NCBI GenBank assembly: GCA_946479615.1 | Contig: CAMLGR010000040.1 | Span: forward strand, 1-32,001 | DNA: 32,001 nt | Direction: 5' to 3' | From: an uncultured Bacteroidota bacterium | GTDB lineage: Bacteria > Bacteroidota > Bacteroidia > Chitinophagales > Chitinophagaceae | Part shown: in pieces, positions 24,487-32,001 of the stretch | Layout: the number at the start of each line of letters is the position of its first letter | Numbering within the stretch: position 1 is the first letter of the stretch | Notes under the pieces: generated by a model | What the model was told of the DNA's origin: nothing | Databases searched by the model: none | What the model saw: the letters and a program-made list of their open reading frames with translations, nothing else | Position numbers and translations under genes: made by a program

Positions 24487-24930
24487 ATGAAAAAGATACA
24501 CATCATCCTGCTTGTGCTGATCGCCGCTACCATCGGCATCCTGATCAGCTATCTCCAGGTCACCAGCACTTACGATACCGTTGATACCGCCATGGCCAAA
24601 CCCGGCAAGTTCGTTCACCTGATGGCACGTCTCGATAAATCACAGCCCGTTGAATACGACGCGATCAAAGATCCCAACTACCTCAGCTTTACCGCCGTCG
24701 ATACCCTCGGAAAATCAGTGGTCGTCGTCTATAATAAACCTAAACCTGAAAATTTTGAGACCAGTGATAAACTGGTCTTACAAGGCAAATATCTCAATGG
24801 CAAATTTGAATGCGATGCCATTCAAACCAAATGCCCTTCCAAGTACAAAGACGACATGAAAGCGGCAGAGAAAAATGTCAAAGCAACCACACAAGTAATG
24901 CCTCAAAACAGTCCTGACAACTATAATTAA
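24487..24930 (+). CDS. ccmE: Cytochrome c maturation heme chaperone CcmE, CxxxY variant
   Basis: 147 residues. A single N-terminal membrane anchor (4-23) holds an OB-fold domain outside the inner membrane: MARLDKSQPVEYDAIKDPNYLSFTAVD, VVVVYNKPKPENF and KLVLQGKYLNGKFECDAIQTKCPSKY. In classical CcmE the heme-binding residue is the His of HxxxY; here the corresponding place has CPSKY (Cys116, Tyr120), the CxxxY form known from archaea and some sulfate reducers. It receives heme and passes it to CcmF for attachment to apocytochrome c. The gene starts 33 bases after a -7 element. ccmF follows after 8 bases, so the pair is one operon. Other ccm genes are not in the window. Confidence 0.88.
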   Translation: MKKIHIILLVLIAATIGILISYLQVTSTYDTVDTAMAKPGKFVHLMARLDKSQPVEYDAIKDPNYLSFTAVDTLGKSVVVVYNKPKPENFETSDKLVLQGKYLNGKFECDAIQTKCPSKYKDDMKAAEKNVKATTQVMPQNSPDNYN

Positions 24931-24938
24931 CTGCAGAA

Positions 24939-27413
24939 ATGGATTATATCGGTGAGCATCGTTTACCCGGCCTCTTAGGACATTTTTTTACTGTGCTTTC
25001 ACTGGTTGCTTCTCTGGTAGCCACGTTCTCCTATTTTAAAGCCACCCGGTCTGCCTCTCTCCCCGATAGCAACCATTGGAAAAAACTCGCCCGCTCCGCT
25101 TTCGTGGTCGAAACGATTTCCGTCTTTTCCATTTTTATCGTTCTCTTTTATATTATTTCCAACCACCTTTTTGAATATAAATACGCCTGGCAACACAGCA
25201 GTCTTTCACTCGAAGTAAAATACCTGCTCGCCTGTTTCTGGGAAGGCCAGGAAGGAAGCTTTCTCTTATGGAGCGTATGGCATTGTGTACTCGGACTGAT
25301 CCTGATCAAAACCTCCAAGCAATGGGAAGCCCCCGTCATGACCGTGATCAGCTTCGCCCAATTTTGTCTCGCCAGTATGATCGTTGGCATTTATGTATTC
25401 GGACAAAAGATCGGCTCCAACCCTTTTATCCTCCTGCGTGAATCCGGCATTTTCGATTCAGCCCCTGCCCTTCACCTCGAAGGCAATCTCAATAACCCGA
25501 TCCGCCCTGATTATATGACATTGTCCATGATGAAAGATGGCAATGACCTCAATCCCCTGTTACAGAATTACTGGATGGTGATACATCCCCCCGTATTATT
25601 CATGGGATTTGCATCCACTATTGTGCCCTTTGCATTCACGATCGCCGGCTTATGGACAAAGAAATTCGGTGACTGGACAAGACCCGCATTGCCCTGGGCC
25701 CTGTTCTCGGCCGCCGTATTGGGAGTTGGCATTATGATGGGAGCCGCCTGGGCCTATGAATCGCTCACGTTCGGAGGCTACTGGGCATGGGACCCTGTGG
25801 AAAATGCATCGCTGGTACCATGGATGATCCTTATAGCAGGGATTCATACACTGCTTATTTATAAACATAGCGGTCATTCACTTCGCGCCACTCACCTGTT
25901 CTTCATCCTTACTTTTTTCTTTATCCTTTATTCCACCTTCTTAACCCGCAGTGGCATATTGGGCGATTCATCCGTGCATGCTTTTACTGATCTAGGCATG
26001 AATTTTCAATTATTACTTTTTCTCCTCATATTCGCCATACCTTCTCTCGGATTTTTTATTTACCGGTATAAACAAATCCCTGCCATACAAAAAGAAGAGA
26101 GTACTTCTTCCCGTGAATTCTGGATGTTTATCGGTTCGCTTGTTTTCTTCCTGGCCGCCATTGTTATTATCGGCAAAACATCCTTACCTGTATTCAATAA
26201 ATTATTCGGCACCAAATGGGCCGCGCCTGAAAACCCGGAGTATGCCTACAACCAGATACAGATCAATGTAGCGATCATACTGGGAGTGCTCACAGCCATT
26301 ACACAATACCTGCGCTATAAAAATACTTCCTGGAAGTTTTTTCAAAAAGGCATTTGGATACCCACCCTGCTCTCCGCCATTGTTGCAACACTCGTACTGG
26401 CATTTGGTAATATCAATTATAATAAAGAAACTTTTGGCTTTCTCGTAGCGATCTGGGTAGCAGTAGCTGCCAGCATCTATGCCGCCATCGCCAATGCTGC
26501 CTATATATGGTTAGGTGTAAAAGGAAAATTGAAACTTTCGGGTGGTTCCGTTTCCCATTTTGGTTTTGGACTGGTACTGCTCGGCATCCTCATTTCTTCT
26601 TCCAAAAAAGAAATCCTTTCCTATAACCGCGGCGGCATCCCGATCGATTTTGGTAAAGACAGCAAAGAAAAAACAGGTGAGAATTTAACCCTGGTAAAAG
26701 GTCTGCCGATGAAAATGGGCAAGTTCGATGTTACTTATCTCAACGATTCGGCGCATCCCAAAAAACAACAATGGTATTATAAGATCCATTTCAAAAGCCG
26801 GGAGGATAAAGAAGAATTCACACTTGTACCCAATGCATTTGTCAATTACAAAGGCAATGAAAGTTTAATGGCTAATCCCGATGCACGTCATTACTGGGAT
26901 CACGATGTGTTTACTTATATATCGGCTTTACCTAACCCCGAAAAGAATAAAGATACCAGCACCTTCCGCAGTAATATCGTAAAACCGGGTGACAGTATCT
27001 TTTATTCCCGTGGATTTATTATCGTGGAAAAACTGACCACTAAAAATAATCTTCCCTTCGATGGGTTTAAACCGGAAGACAGCGCAACTGTTGCCAGCCT
27101 GCGTGTACATTCTTTTAACCGCACTACCTATAAAGCAGAAACTTTACTGATCGGCAAAGAAGGACATATGATGAGCATCCCCGATACGGTCATGTCCGAA
27201 AGCCTGGTGGTAAAATTAAACAGCGTCCAGGGGGATACCGCAGATATTGGCGTTAAAGAATCCAACAGCATCCTGGAATATGTAACACTTAAAGCCTATA
27301 AGTTTCCTTTTATCCGCATCCTGTGGGCAGGGATCATTATTACCGCCATCGGCATACTCATGAGTATGGTCCGCCGGATACAATTGAACAGGCTGTCTGC
27401 TACCAGGGAATAA
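24939..27413 (+). CDS. ccmF: Cytochrome c-type biogenesis protein CcmF (CcsA/CcmF family)
   Basis: 824 residues, longer than E. coli CcmF (about 650). Many transmembrane segments. The tryptophan-rich WWD region lies at about 271-295 (WAYESLTFGGYWAWDPVEN, then ASLVPW). GQEGSFLLWSVWH (103-115) and YWMVIHPPVLFMGF (211-224, His216) are the other CcmF blocks; the latter and His303 (GIHTLLIY) are candidate heme ligands. A large hydrophilic domain follows (about 560-795) with KLTTKNNLPFD and similar beta-rich parts before the final membrane helix. It joins heme from CcmE to the CxxCH of apocytochrome c. The ATG is 8 bases after ccmE. Longer CcmF is usual in Bacteroidota. Confidence 0.93.
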   Translation: MDYIGEHRLPGLLGHFFTVLSLVASLVATFSYFKATRSASLPDSNHWKKLARSAFVVETISVFSIFIVLFYIISNHLFEYKYAWQHSSLSLEVKYLLACFWEGQEGSFLLWSVWHCVLGLILIKTSKQWEAPVMTVISFAQFCLASMIVGIYVFGQKIGSNPFILLRESGIFDSAPALHLEGNLNNPIRPDYMTLSMMKDGNDLNPLLQNYWMVIHPPVLFMGFASTIVPFAFTIAGLWTKKFGDWTRPALPWALFSAAVLGVGIMMGAAWAYESLTFGGYWAWDPVENASLVPWMILIAGIHTLLIYKHSGHSLRATHLFFILTFFFILYSTFLTRSGILGDSSVHAFTDLGMNFQLLLFLLIFAIPSLGFFIYRYKQIPAIQKEESTSSREFWMFIGSLVFFLAAIVIIGKTSLPVFNKLFGTKWAAPENPEYAYNQIQINVAIILGVLTAITQYLRYKNTSWKFFQKGIWIPTLLSAIVATLVLAFGNINYNKETFGFLVAIWVAVAASIYAAIANAAYIWLGVKGKLKLSGGSVSHFGFGLVLLGILISSSKKEILSYNRGGIPIDFGKDSKEKTGENLTLVKGLPMKMGKFDVTYLNDSAHPKKQQWYYKIHFKSREDKEEFTLVPNAFVNYKGNESLMANPDARHYWDHDVFTYISALPNPEKNKDTSTFRSNIVKPGDSIFYSRGFIIVEKLTTKNNLPFDGFKPEDSATVASLRVHSFNRTTYKAETLLIGKEGHMMSIPDTVMSESLVVKLNSVQGDTADIGVKESNSILEYVTLKAYKFPFIRILWAGIIITAIGILMSMVRRIQLNRLSATRE

Positions 27414-27508
27414 GAATTTCAATACATTTTGTTAAACTGGTCTTCAAAGGCTTATAACAGGCCCGTGCGCAGCCTGAACGATTGGTTAACCATTACTCCC
27501 TTACTAAC

Positions 27509-27516
27509 TATTTTTG
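27509..27516 (+). promoter_or_regulatory. -7 promoter element for the DUF4294 gene
   Basis: TATTTTTG, an exact TAnnTTTG match, 16 bases before the ATG at 27532. A TTGG about 23 bases upstream could be the -33 part. Confidence 0.5.
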
Positions 27517-27531
27517 TAAATTTACCGCTGC

Positions 27532-28233
27532 ATGATCCGTCAGCAGTCATACCGTTTTTTGGCAACAGCTTTTTTCCTGCTGGCGCTGCTGGTATGCCAG
27601 CAACTGGGCGCCCAGATCACTCCTGAATCGGCCGAAACAGATACCATTCCTCCCATGCCCTCTTATGCAGAACGTTCCAAAAAATGGGGGCCCAATGATA
27701 CCGTGATCGTCGATGCGATCTGGTACCAGCGCGAAATGATGGCCTACAAAGAAGAACCTATGGTATGGGTATCCAATCTTTCCGGGCGCAAACTCGAAAA
27801 ATATATCGCCGAATGGACAAGATTGCGCAATGCGGTTTATGTCACCTATCCGTATGCACGTGTAGCCGGCGCTACGATCAATGATATCACAGCGAAGATG
27901 TCAAACCTTTCTTCTAAAAAAGATAGAAAGGAATATCTCAAAACAAGAGAAAAAGAATTACGCAAACAATTCAGCGATCCGCTTTCCAACCTTTCGGTTT
28001 ACCAGGGAAAAGTATTGATGAAACTCATCAACCGGCAAACCGGTAATAATTGTTACGAGATCATTAAAGAATATAAAGGCGGTTTCAATGCAAGAGCCTA
28101 CCAGACAGTTGCTTTCTTCTTTGGAAGCAGTTTGAAACAGGACTGGGATCTCACCGATAAAAATGACCGGCAGATTGAAAATTTTGTCAAAGAGATCGAT
28201 GGCGTCTGGTATGGCAATCCTTACAGGAAGTAA
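27532..28233 (+). CDS. DUF4294 domain exported protein
   Basis: 233 residues. A signal peptide (about 1-27, with FLATAFFLLALLVCQQLGAQ) is followed by a linker and the DUF4294 domain, about 50-200: MVWVSNLSGRKLEKYIAEWTRLRNAVYVTYPYAR, DRKEYLKTREKELRKQFSDPLSNLSVYQGKVLMKLINRQTGNNCYEIIKEYKGGFNARAYQ. The domain is almost confined to Bacteroidota and its function is unknown. The gene follows ccmF by 118 bases with its own -7 element, so it is probably not in the ccm operon. The sequence ends NPYRK with no transmembrane tail, so the product is probably periplasmic. Confidence 0.87.
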   Translation: MIRQQSYRFLATAFFLLALLVCQQLGAQITPESAETDTIPPMPSYAERSKKWGPNDTVIVDAIWYQREMMAYKEEPMVWVSNLSGRKLEKYIAEWTRLRNAVYVTYPYARVAGATINDITAKMSNLSSKKDRKEYLKTREKELRKQFSDPLSNLSVYQGKVLMKLINRQTGNNCYEIIKEYKGGFNARAYQTVAFFFGSSLKQDWDLTDKNDRQIENFVKEIDGVWYGNPYRK

Positions 28234-28303
28234 TAACGAAGTTTAAATTTTTAGTCCTAAGTTTATTGCTGCTAAGCAGTAATAATTAATATTTACAATC
28301 ATT

Positions 28304-29038
28304 ATGAAACTCGACATACTCGCTATTGGTGTTCACCCGGACGATGTGGAACTTGGTTGCTCCGGCACCCTGATCAATGAAATCAAAAGAGGAAAAAAAG
28401 CCGGCATCGTTGATCTCACACAAGGTGAACTCGGAACCCGTGGCACTATCGAAACAAGATACGAGGAAGCAACTGCGGCCGCAAAGATCATCGGTGTATC
28501 GGTCCGGGAAAACCTGAAAATGCGTGACGGCTTTTTTAAAAATGATGAGGAACACCAGTTACAACTGGTCAGGACGATCAGGAAATATCAGCCGGAGATC
28601 ATTATCGGGAATATCCTGCAGGACCGACACCCCGACCATGGGCGGGCCGGTCATTTGATCAATGATGCCTGCTTTCTGTCAGGACTTGCGAAAATTGAAA
28701 CCAAGAATGAAAAAGGAGTGCCGCAGCAGAAATGGCGTCCTAAATATTTCCTCCAGTACCTGCAGGATTGGTACCACGAACCTGATATACTGATCGATAT
28801 CACCGATGTATTTGAACAACGGATGAAATCGGTAGAAGCCTATTCCACTCAATTTCATAGCAACGGCCAGGCAGATGGTCCGCAGACCTATATTTCAACA
28901 CCTGATTTTTTAGATAGTGTGATCGCCAGGGCAAGAATGATGGGAAAAAGGATCGGTGTTAAATATGCAGAAGGATTTATCAGTGAAAAAAACATCGGTT
29001 TACGCGATCTTGATGCATTAATACAGGTAGAAACCTGA
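28304..29038 (+). CDS. bshB1: Bacillithiol biosynthesis deacetylase BshB1 (PIG-L family)
   Basis: 244 residues, as expected. Removes the acetyl group from GlcNAc-malate, the second step of bacillithiol synthesis, in the cytoplasm. The LmbE/PIG-L zinc site is seen in GVHPDDVELGCSGTL (HPDD at 11-14) and in DRHPDHGRAGHL (109-112 and His117). LTQGELGTRGT and ETRYEEATAAAKIIGV are typical BshB1 blocks, as are YLQDWYHEPDILIDITDVFE and MKSVEAYSTQFH. BshA and BshC genes are not nearby. It implies that this organism makes bacillithiol, relevant to the DinB-like protein. The ATG is preceded by a weak stem at 28263-28285. The 3' end has partial echoes downstream. Confidence 0.94.
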   Translation: MKLDILAIGVHPDDVELGCSGTLINEIKRGKKAGIVDLTQGELGTRGTIETRYEEATAAAKIIGVSVRENLKMRDGFFKNDEEHQLQLVRTIRKYQPEIIIGNILQDRHPDHGRAGHLINDACFLSGLAKIETKNEKGVPQQKWRPKYFLQYLQDWYHEPDILIDITDVFEQRMKSVEAYSTQFHSNGQADGPQTYISTPDFLDSVIARARMMGKRIGVKYAEGFISEKNIGLRDLDALIQVET

Positions 29039-29353
29039 TCTACCTCATTTGTGTTCCATTACTCGCTGATCCAGGCAGAAGCAAAACCCTGATCGATACT
29101 TATTCAATCATAGAGCAGGAAAACACCTGCAACACAAAAAATACATTCTCCCGGAATAAAATCAATTTAAAATCCATTTATCCGTCCCATTCTGTTCCGT
29201 TACGCATTAATCCAGGTAGAAACCTTATTTCCCCACCCCCTTTTCTCCTTTTTTTGTTATTTTTCCGCAAACTTCTCCTCAACTATTCGGATTCTCAAAA
29301 GAATAGGGTAATTTTACTTATATCCCATTATCTTCTAATTAATTAGTTACAGA
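29039..29353. repeat. Intergenic region with echoes of the bshB1 3' end
   Basis: 315 bases without a gene. The bshB1 end gcattaatacaggtagaaac (29015-29034) recurs, altered, as tccaggcagaagcaaaacc (29070-29088) within copy B, and almost exactly in gcattaatccaggtagaaac (29204-29223) within copy C. Copies B (29052-29093) and C (29192-29226) also share the lead-in tgttcc.ttac. In one frame they read LIQAEAKP-stop and ALIQVETL, against LIQVET-stop in bshB1. Confidence 0.55.
29335..29346. promoter_or_regulatory. Perfect 12-base palindrome before the desaturase gene
   Basis: ctaattaattag is self-complementary and ends 7 bases before the ATG at 29354. An outer inverted repeat, ctattc (29283-29288) with gaatag (29301-29306), lies further up. 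It is a candidate operator, though AT-rich palindromes also arise by chance. Confidence 0.3.
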
Positions 29354-30439
29354 ATGAATATTCCAAAATTTGCCAATGTCCCCCATTCTTTTCACAGCGA
29401 ACTGAAAAAAAGGATCAGTGAGTACTTCAAAGAGGTTGGTAAAGCATCTACCGGTAATTTAAGCCTGTTTATAAAAGCGATCATTTTAGTGGTTAGCTTT
29501 TTATTTGTATATGTGCACCTGGTTTTCTTCACCCCTGCGCCGGTCTGGGCCTTGCTGGAGTGTATTATTCTCGGTGGCCTGACCTCCGCCATTGGTTTCA
29601 ATGTAATGCATGATGGCGCACATGGCAGTTTCAGCCGTTACAAATGGATCAATGATCTCGCCGCCTTATCACTCAATTTTCTTGGCGCCAATAATTTTAT
29701 GTGGAAAACAAAACACAATGTGATCCACCACGCCTACACGAACATCGACGGGATCGATGATGATATCGATGCCAAACCATTCCTTCGTTTGTGCGATACG
29801 CAAAAACATTATAAAGTACACAAATACCAGCATCTCTATTTCTGGGCCGCTTACTCCTTGCTTTACCTGTATTGGGTGTTTGTAACCGATTATAAAAAAT
29901 ATTTCCTCGGAAGAGTAGGCAGTGTGCCATTGAAAAAAATGAGCACTACAGATCATATCTCTTTCTGGTCATTCAAGATCCTTCACCTCGGTTTGTTCGT
30001 TTTCCTTCCGATCTATACGATCGGTTTCACTCCGTGGCTGATTGGTTTTCTTGTCTATGGTCTGTTTGCCGGCTTTGTATTAAGTATCGTGTTCCAGTTA
30101 GCACATACCGTTGAACACACTCATTTTCCACAGGCAAATGAAGTAACCGGGAAACTCGAAGACGAATGGGCTGTTCACCAGTTAAAAACTACAGCCAACT
30201 TTGCCACCAGGAATAAACTGGTCAGCTGGCTGGTAGGCGGATTGAATTTCCAGGTAGAACACCACCTCTTCCCTAAAATCTCACATATCCATTATCCTGC
30301 AATCAGCAAGATCATCAAGAAAGCCTGCCAGGAATATGGTATTCAATACATCGAATACAGGCGCGTAAGATATGCAGTTGCTTCGCACGTCGCTTACCTG
30401 AGACAGATGGGGAAAAACAACCTGTCGCATCAGCACTAA
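29354..30439 (+). CDS. Fatty acid desaturase (membrane, acyl-lipid / acyl-CoA type)
   Basis: 361 residues. An integral membrane di-iron enzyme introducing a double bond in fatty acyl chains. The three His boxes are present: HDGAH (86-90) in NVMHDGAHGSFS, HNVIHH (121-126) and QVEHH (300-304) in FQVEHHLFPKISHIHYP. The Gln at the start of the third box and the HxxHH spacing resemble front-end and acyl-lipid desaturases (DesA3/linoleoyl-CoA family), but there is no cytochrome b5 domain. An additional HTVEHTHFP sits between the second and third boxes. Position of the new double bond cannot be read. The gene has its own terminator and is probably monocistronic; cold or membrane-fluidity control is only a guess. 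Confidence 0.92.
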   Translation: MNIPKFANVPHSFHSELKKRISEYFKEVGKASTGNLSLFIKAIILVVSFLFVYVHLVFFTPAPVWALLECIILGGLTSAIGFNVMHDGAHGSFSRYKWINDLAALSLNFLGANNFMWKTKHNVIHHAYTNIDGIDDDIDAKPFLRLCDTQKHYKVHKYQHLYFWAAYSLLYLYWVFVTDYKKYFLGRVGSVPLKKMSTTDHISFWSFKILHLGLFVFLPIYTIGFTPWLIGFLVYGLFAGFVLSIVFQLAHTVEHTHFPQANEVTGKLEDEWAVHQLKTTANFATRNKLVSWLVGGLNFQVEHHLFPKISHIHYPAISKIIKKACQEYGIQYIEYRRVRYAVASHVAYLRQMGKNNLSHQH

Positions 30440-30462
30440 ATAACCGATTTAACAGTATAAAA

Positions 30463-30505
30463 AAAAGGTACCCGGGTGATTTCACTACCCGGGTACCTTT
30501 TCTCT
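30463..30505 (+). terminator. Rho-independent terminator of the desaturase gene
   Basis: A perfect 15-base stem, aaaaggtacccgggt (30463-30477) with acccgggtacctttt (30487-30501), has a 9-base loop and ends in TTTTCTCTTT on the plus strand. It lies 24 bases after the stop. Confidence 0.88.
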
Positions 30506-30569
30506 TTCCGGCAGGTCGTTGCTTTCAACCCTTATGGATTTAATACAGAAGAAGCCAATTCTTATTTCT

Positions 30570-30577
30570 TATTTTTG
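30570..30577 (+). promoter_or_regulatory. -7 promoter element for aguB
   Basis: TATTTTTG matches TAnnTTTG, 21 bases before the ATG at 30599. It supports this start over a longer frame whose GTG lies in the terminator hairpin. Confidence 0.5.
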
Positions 30578-30598
30578 CTCCTCATTCTCGATCATACT

Positions 30599-31474
30599 AT
30601 GAGTAAAATAAATATAGGTCTTGTGCAAATGAGCTGCACCGCAGATAAAGCAGCCAATCTTGCCAAAGCAATTGAAAAAGTAAAGGAAGCGGCTGCCAAA
30701 GGCGCACAGATCGTTTGCCTGCAGGAATTATTTACTTCGCTGTATTTCTGCGATGTGGAAGACTATGATAATTTCAAACTGGCCGAAGCCATTCCCGGTC
30801 CCGCCACCGATGCGTTGAGTAAGATTGCAAAAGAACTGAAAGTGGTTATCATTGCTTCTCTGTTTGAAAAAAGAACGGAAGGACTTTATCATAATACCAC
30901 CGCTGTACTCGACAGCGATGGCGCTTATCTTGGTAAATACAGGAAAATGCATATTCCTGATGACCCGGCCTATTACGAAAATTTCTATTTCACTCCCGGC
31001 GACCTAGGGTATAAAGTCTTTAAAACAAAAGTAGCGACGATCGGGGTATTGATCTGCTGGGATCAATGGTATCCTGAAGCATCCAGGATCACGGCATTGA
31101 TGGGCGCACAGGTTTTGTTTTATCCGACCGCTATCGGCTGGGCCACTTCGCAGGATGAAGCGACCAATACAGAACAATACAATGCCTGGCAGACGATCCA
31201 GCGCAGTCATGCTGTTGCCAATGGCGTACACGTAGTAAGTGTCAACCGCGTAGGACTGGAACAGGATGGCGCTATGAAATTCTGGGGAGGTTCTTTTATC
31301 GCCAATCCATTCGGTACGATCTTAAAACAGGGTTCGCATGATAAGGAAGAAGTGATCGTACACGAGATCGATACGGATAAAACAGATCGCTATCGTACCC
31401 ACTGGCCCTTCCTGAGAGACAGGAGGATCGATTCCTATCAGCCCATAACGAAAAGATATATCGATGACGAATAG
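30599..31474 (+). CDS. aguB: N-carbamoylputrescine amidase
   Basis: 291 residues of the nitrilase/carbon-nitrogen hydrolase superfamily. Hydrolyses N-carbamoylputrescine to putrescine, CO2 and ammonia. The catalytic triad is Glu43 (CLQELFTSLYFC), Lys116 (YRKMHIPDDPAYYENFYF) and Cys153 (GVLICWDQWYPEASR). The end GAQVLFYPTAIGW, then RSHAVANGVHVVSVNRVG and FWGGSFIANPFG are characteristic of AguB. Length matches (about 290). A longer frame from 30476 would begin in a terminator stem and add 41 unrelated residues, so it is rejected. The agmatine deiminase gene follows, 98 bases away on the same strand. Confidence 0.95.
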   Translation: MSKINIGLVQMSCTADKAANLAKAIEKVKEAAAKGAQIVCLQELFTSLYFCDVEDYDNFKLAEAIPGPATDALSKIAKELKVVIIASLFEKRTEGLYHNTTAVLDSDGAYLGKYRKMHIPDDPAYYENFYFTPGDLGYKVFKTKVATIGVLICWDQWYPEASRITALMGAQVLFYPTAIGWATSQDEATNTEQYNAWQTIQRSHAVANGVHVVSVNRVGLEQDGAMKFWGGSFIANPFGTILKQGSHDKEEVIVHEIDTDKTDRYRTHWPFLRDRRIDSYQPITKRYIDDE

Positions 31475-31572
31475 TCTTAAGCGATACGCTCGTCAATGAT
31501 AAGTGATTTGACTAATGACTACCTCTGACTTTCTTATTCCTTATTTTTTGTTTCTTATTTCTTATTCACGCT

Positions 31573-32001
31573 ATGTCTAAAAGCAGCACTCCCAAAGAAC
31601 TCGGCTATTATTTCCCCGCCGAATTTGCACCGCATGTCGCTACCTGGCTCAGCTGGCCACATAAGGAAGCGAGCTGGCCGGAAAAGATCCATACTATTTA
31701 CCCATATTATGCGGCGTTTGTAAAAGAACTGACCAAAGGAGAGATCGTTCGCATCAATGTGGCAGACGAACCAATGAAAACGTTTGCCATAGATCATTTA
31801 CAAAAAGCAGGAGTTGATCTCAATAAAGTTGAATTCTTTTTTCATCCTACCAACGATGCCTGGTGCCGCGATCATGGTCCGGCATTCCTGGTCAACCCTT
31901 CGGCCCAACAAAAGAAAGTGATCGTTGACTGGGATTATAATGCCTGGGGAAACAAATATCCTCCCTTCGACCTCGATGATGTCATTCCTACTCTTATCGG
32001 A
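31573..32001 (+). CDS. aguA: Agmatine deiminase (N-terminal part)
   Basis: Only the first 143 codons are in the window; the frame stays open to the last base. The family is porphyromonas-type peptidyl-arginine deiminase/agmatine deiminase (PPAD), which turns agmatine to N-carbamoylputrescine and ammonia, the step before AguB. Recognisable blocks are GYYFPAEFAPHVATWLSWPHKEASWP near the start, TNDAWCRDHGPAFLVN (catalytic-site Asp-His context) and WDYNAWGNKYPP. ATG 31573 is chosen because it is the first in the frame and gives MSKSSTPKELGYYFPAEF. It follows aguB by 98 bases, probably in one unit or with a weak promoter of its own. The catalytic Cys and His lie beyond the window. Confidence 0.92.
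   Translation, partial: MSKSSTPKELGYYFPAEFAPHVATWLSWPHKEASWPEKIHTIYPYYAAFVKELTKGEIVRINVADEPMKTFAIDHLQKAGVDLNKVEFFFHPTNDAWCRDHGPAFLVNPSAQQKKVIVDWDYNAWGNKYPPFDLDDVIPTLIG

Noticed and set aside
30476..30598. Longer start for aguB
   Set aside because: The start codon would be inside the desaturase terminator stem, and the added 41 residues are unrelated to the nitrilase fold.

Overview
The window looks like chromosomal DNA of a Bacteroidota bacterium, most likely of the Chitinophagaceae or a near relative. Three things point there. First, Bacteroidota-type -7 promoter elements (TAnnTTTG) sit just upstream of several genes, usually without a clear Shine-Dalgarno. Second, the gene families fit: DUF4251, DUF4294, DUF2141, lone TonB-C proteins, the CxxxY form of CcmE, BshB1, GlnRS and LytS/LytTR pairs. 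Third, intergenic spaces carry AT-rich or palindromic inverted repeats. I saw no phage, transposase, CRISPR array, rRNA or tRNA. This reads as ordinary core and metabolic chromosome, and any novelty lies mostly in intergenic repeats, gene relics and small genes.

Layout. 1-5378: 3' end of a serine beta-lactamase-like protein, glnS, a polysaccharide deacetylase lipoprotein, a palindromic repeat patch, a glycine-zipper lipoprotein, a TonB-C protein and a GNAT acetyltransferase. 5367-15345: sugar-acid block with two permease/kinase pairs, GntP-type permease plus glycerate kinase and FGGY gluconokinase plus a second GntP permease. Between them lie class I fructose-bisphosphate aldolase, a DUF885 lipoprotein, a DUF4251 protein and lspA. 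15484-18322: MsrB lipoprotein, DUF2141, a 50-residue basic protein not in standard ORF calls, a DoxX-like membrane protein and a transglutaminase-like protein. 18549-21131: a tight three-gene minus-strand operon of LytS-type kinase, DinB/maleylpyruvate isomerase-like protein and LytTR regulator. 21235-24191: YggS, acyl-CoA dehydrogenase, a decayed glyoxalase (VOC) fragment, a second GNAT, a cluster of GGTGACACC palindromes and a small unknown gene. 24487-28233: ccmE-ccmF and a DUF4294 protein. 28304-32001: bshB1, a fatty acid desaturase, and aguB followed by the truncated aguA.

Working together. The glycerate and gluconate pairs import and phosphorylate sugar acids, feeding 2-phosphoglycerate and 6-phosphogluconate into central carbon flow near the class I aldolase. 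CcmE and CcmF handle heme delivery and ligation for c-type cytochromes. LspA matures lipoproteins, of which four lie in this window. AguA and AguB convert agmatine to putrescine. BshB1 makes the bacillithiol precursor, and the DinB-like protein could be a thiol-dependent enzyme using it (inference).

Best second looks: the kinase / DinB-like / regulator operon, the GGTGACACC cluster entering two reading frames, the acctataaggt repeat patch, the 50-residue basic protein, and the echoes of the bshB1 3' end.
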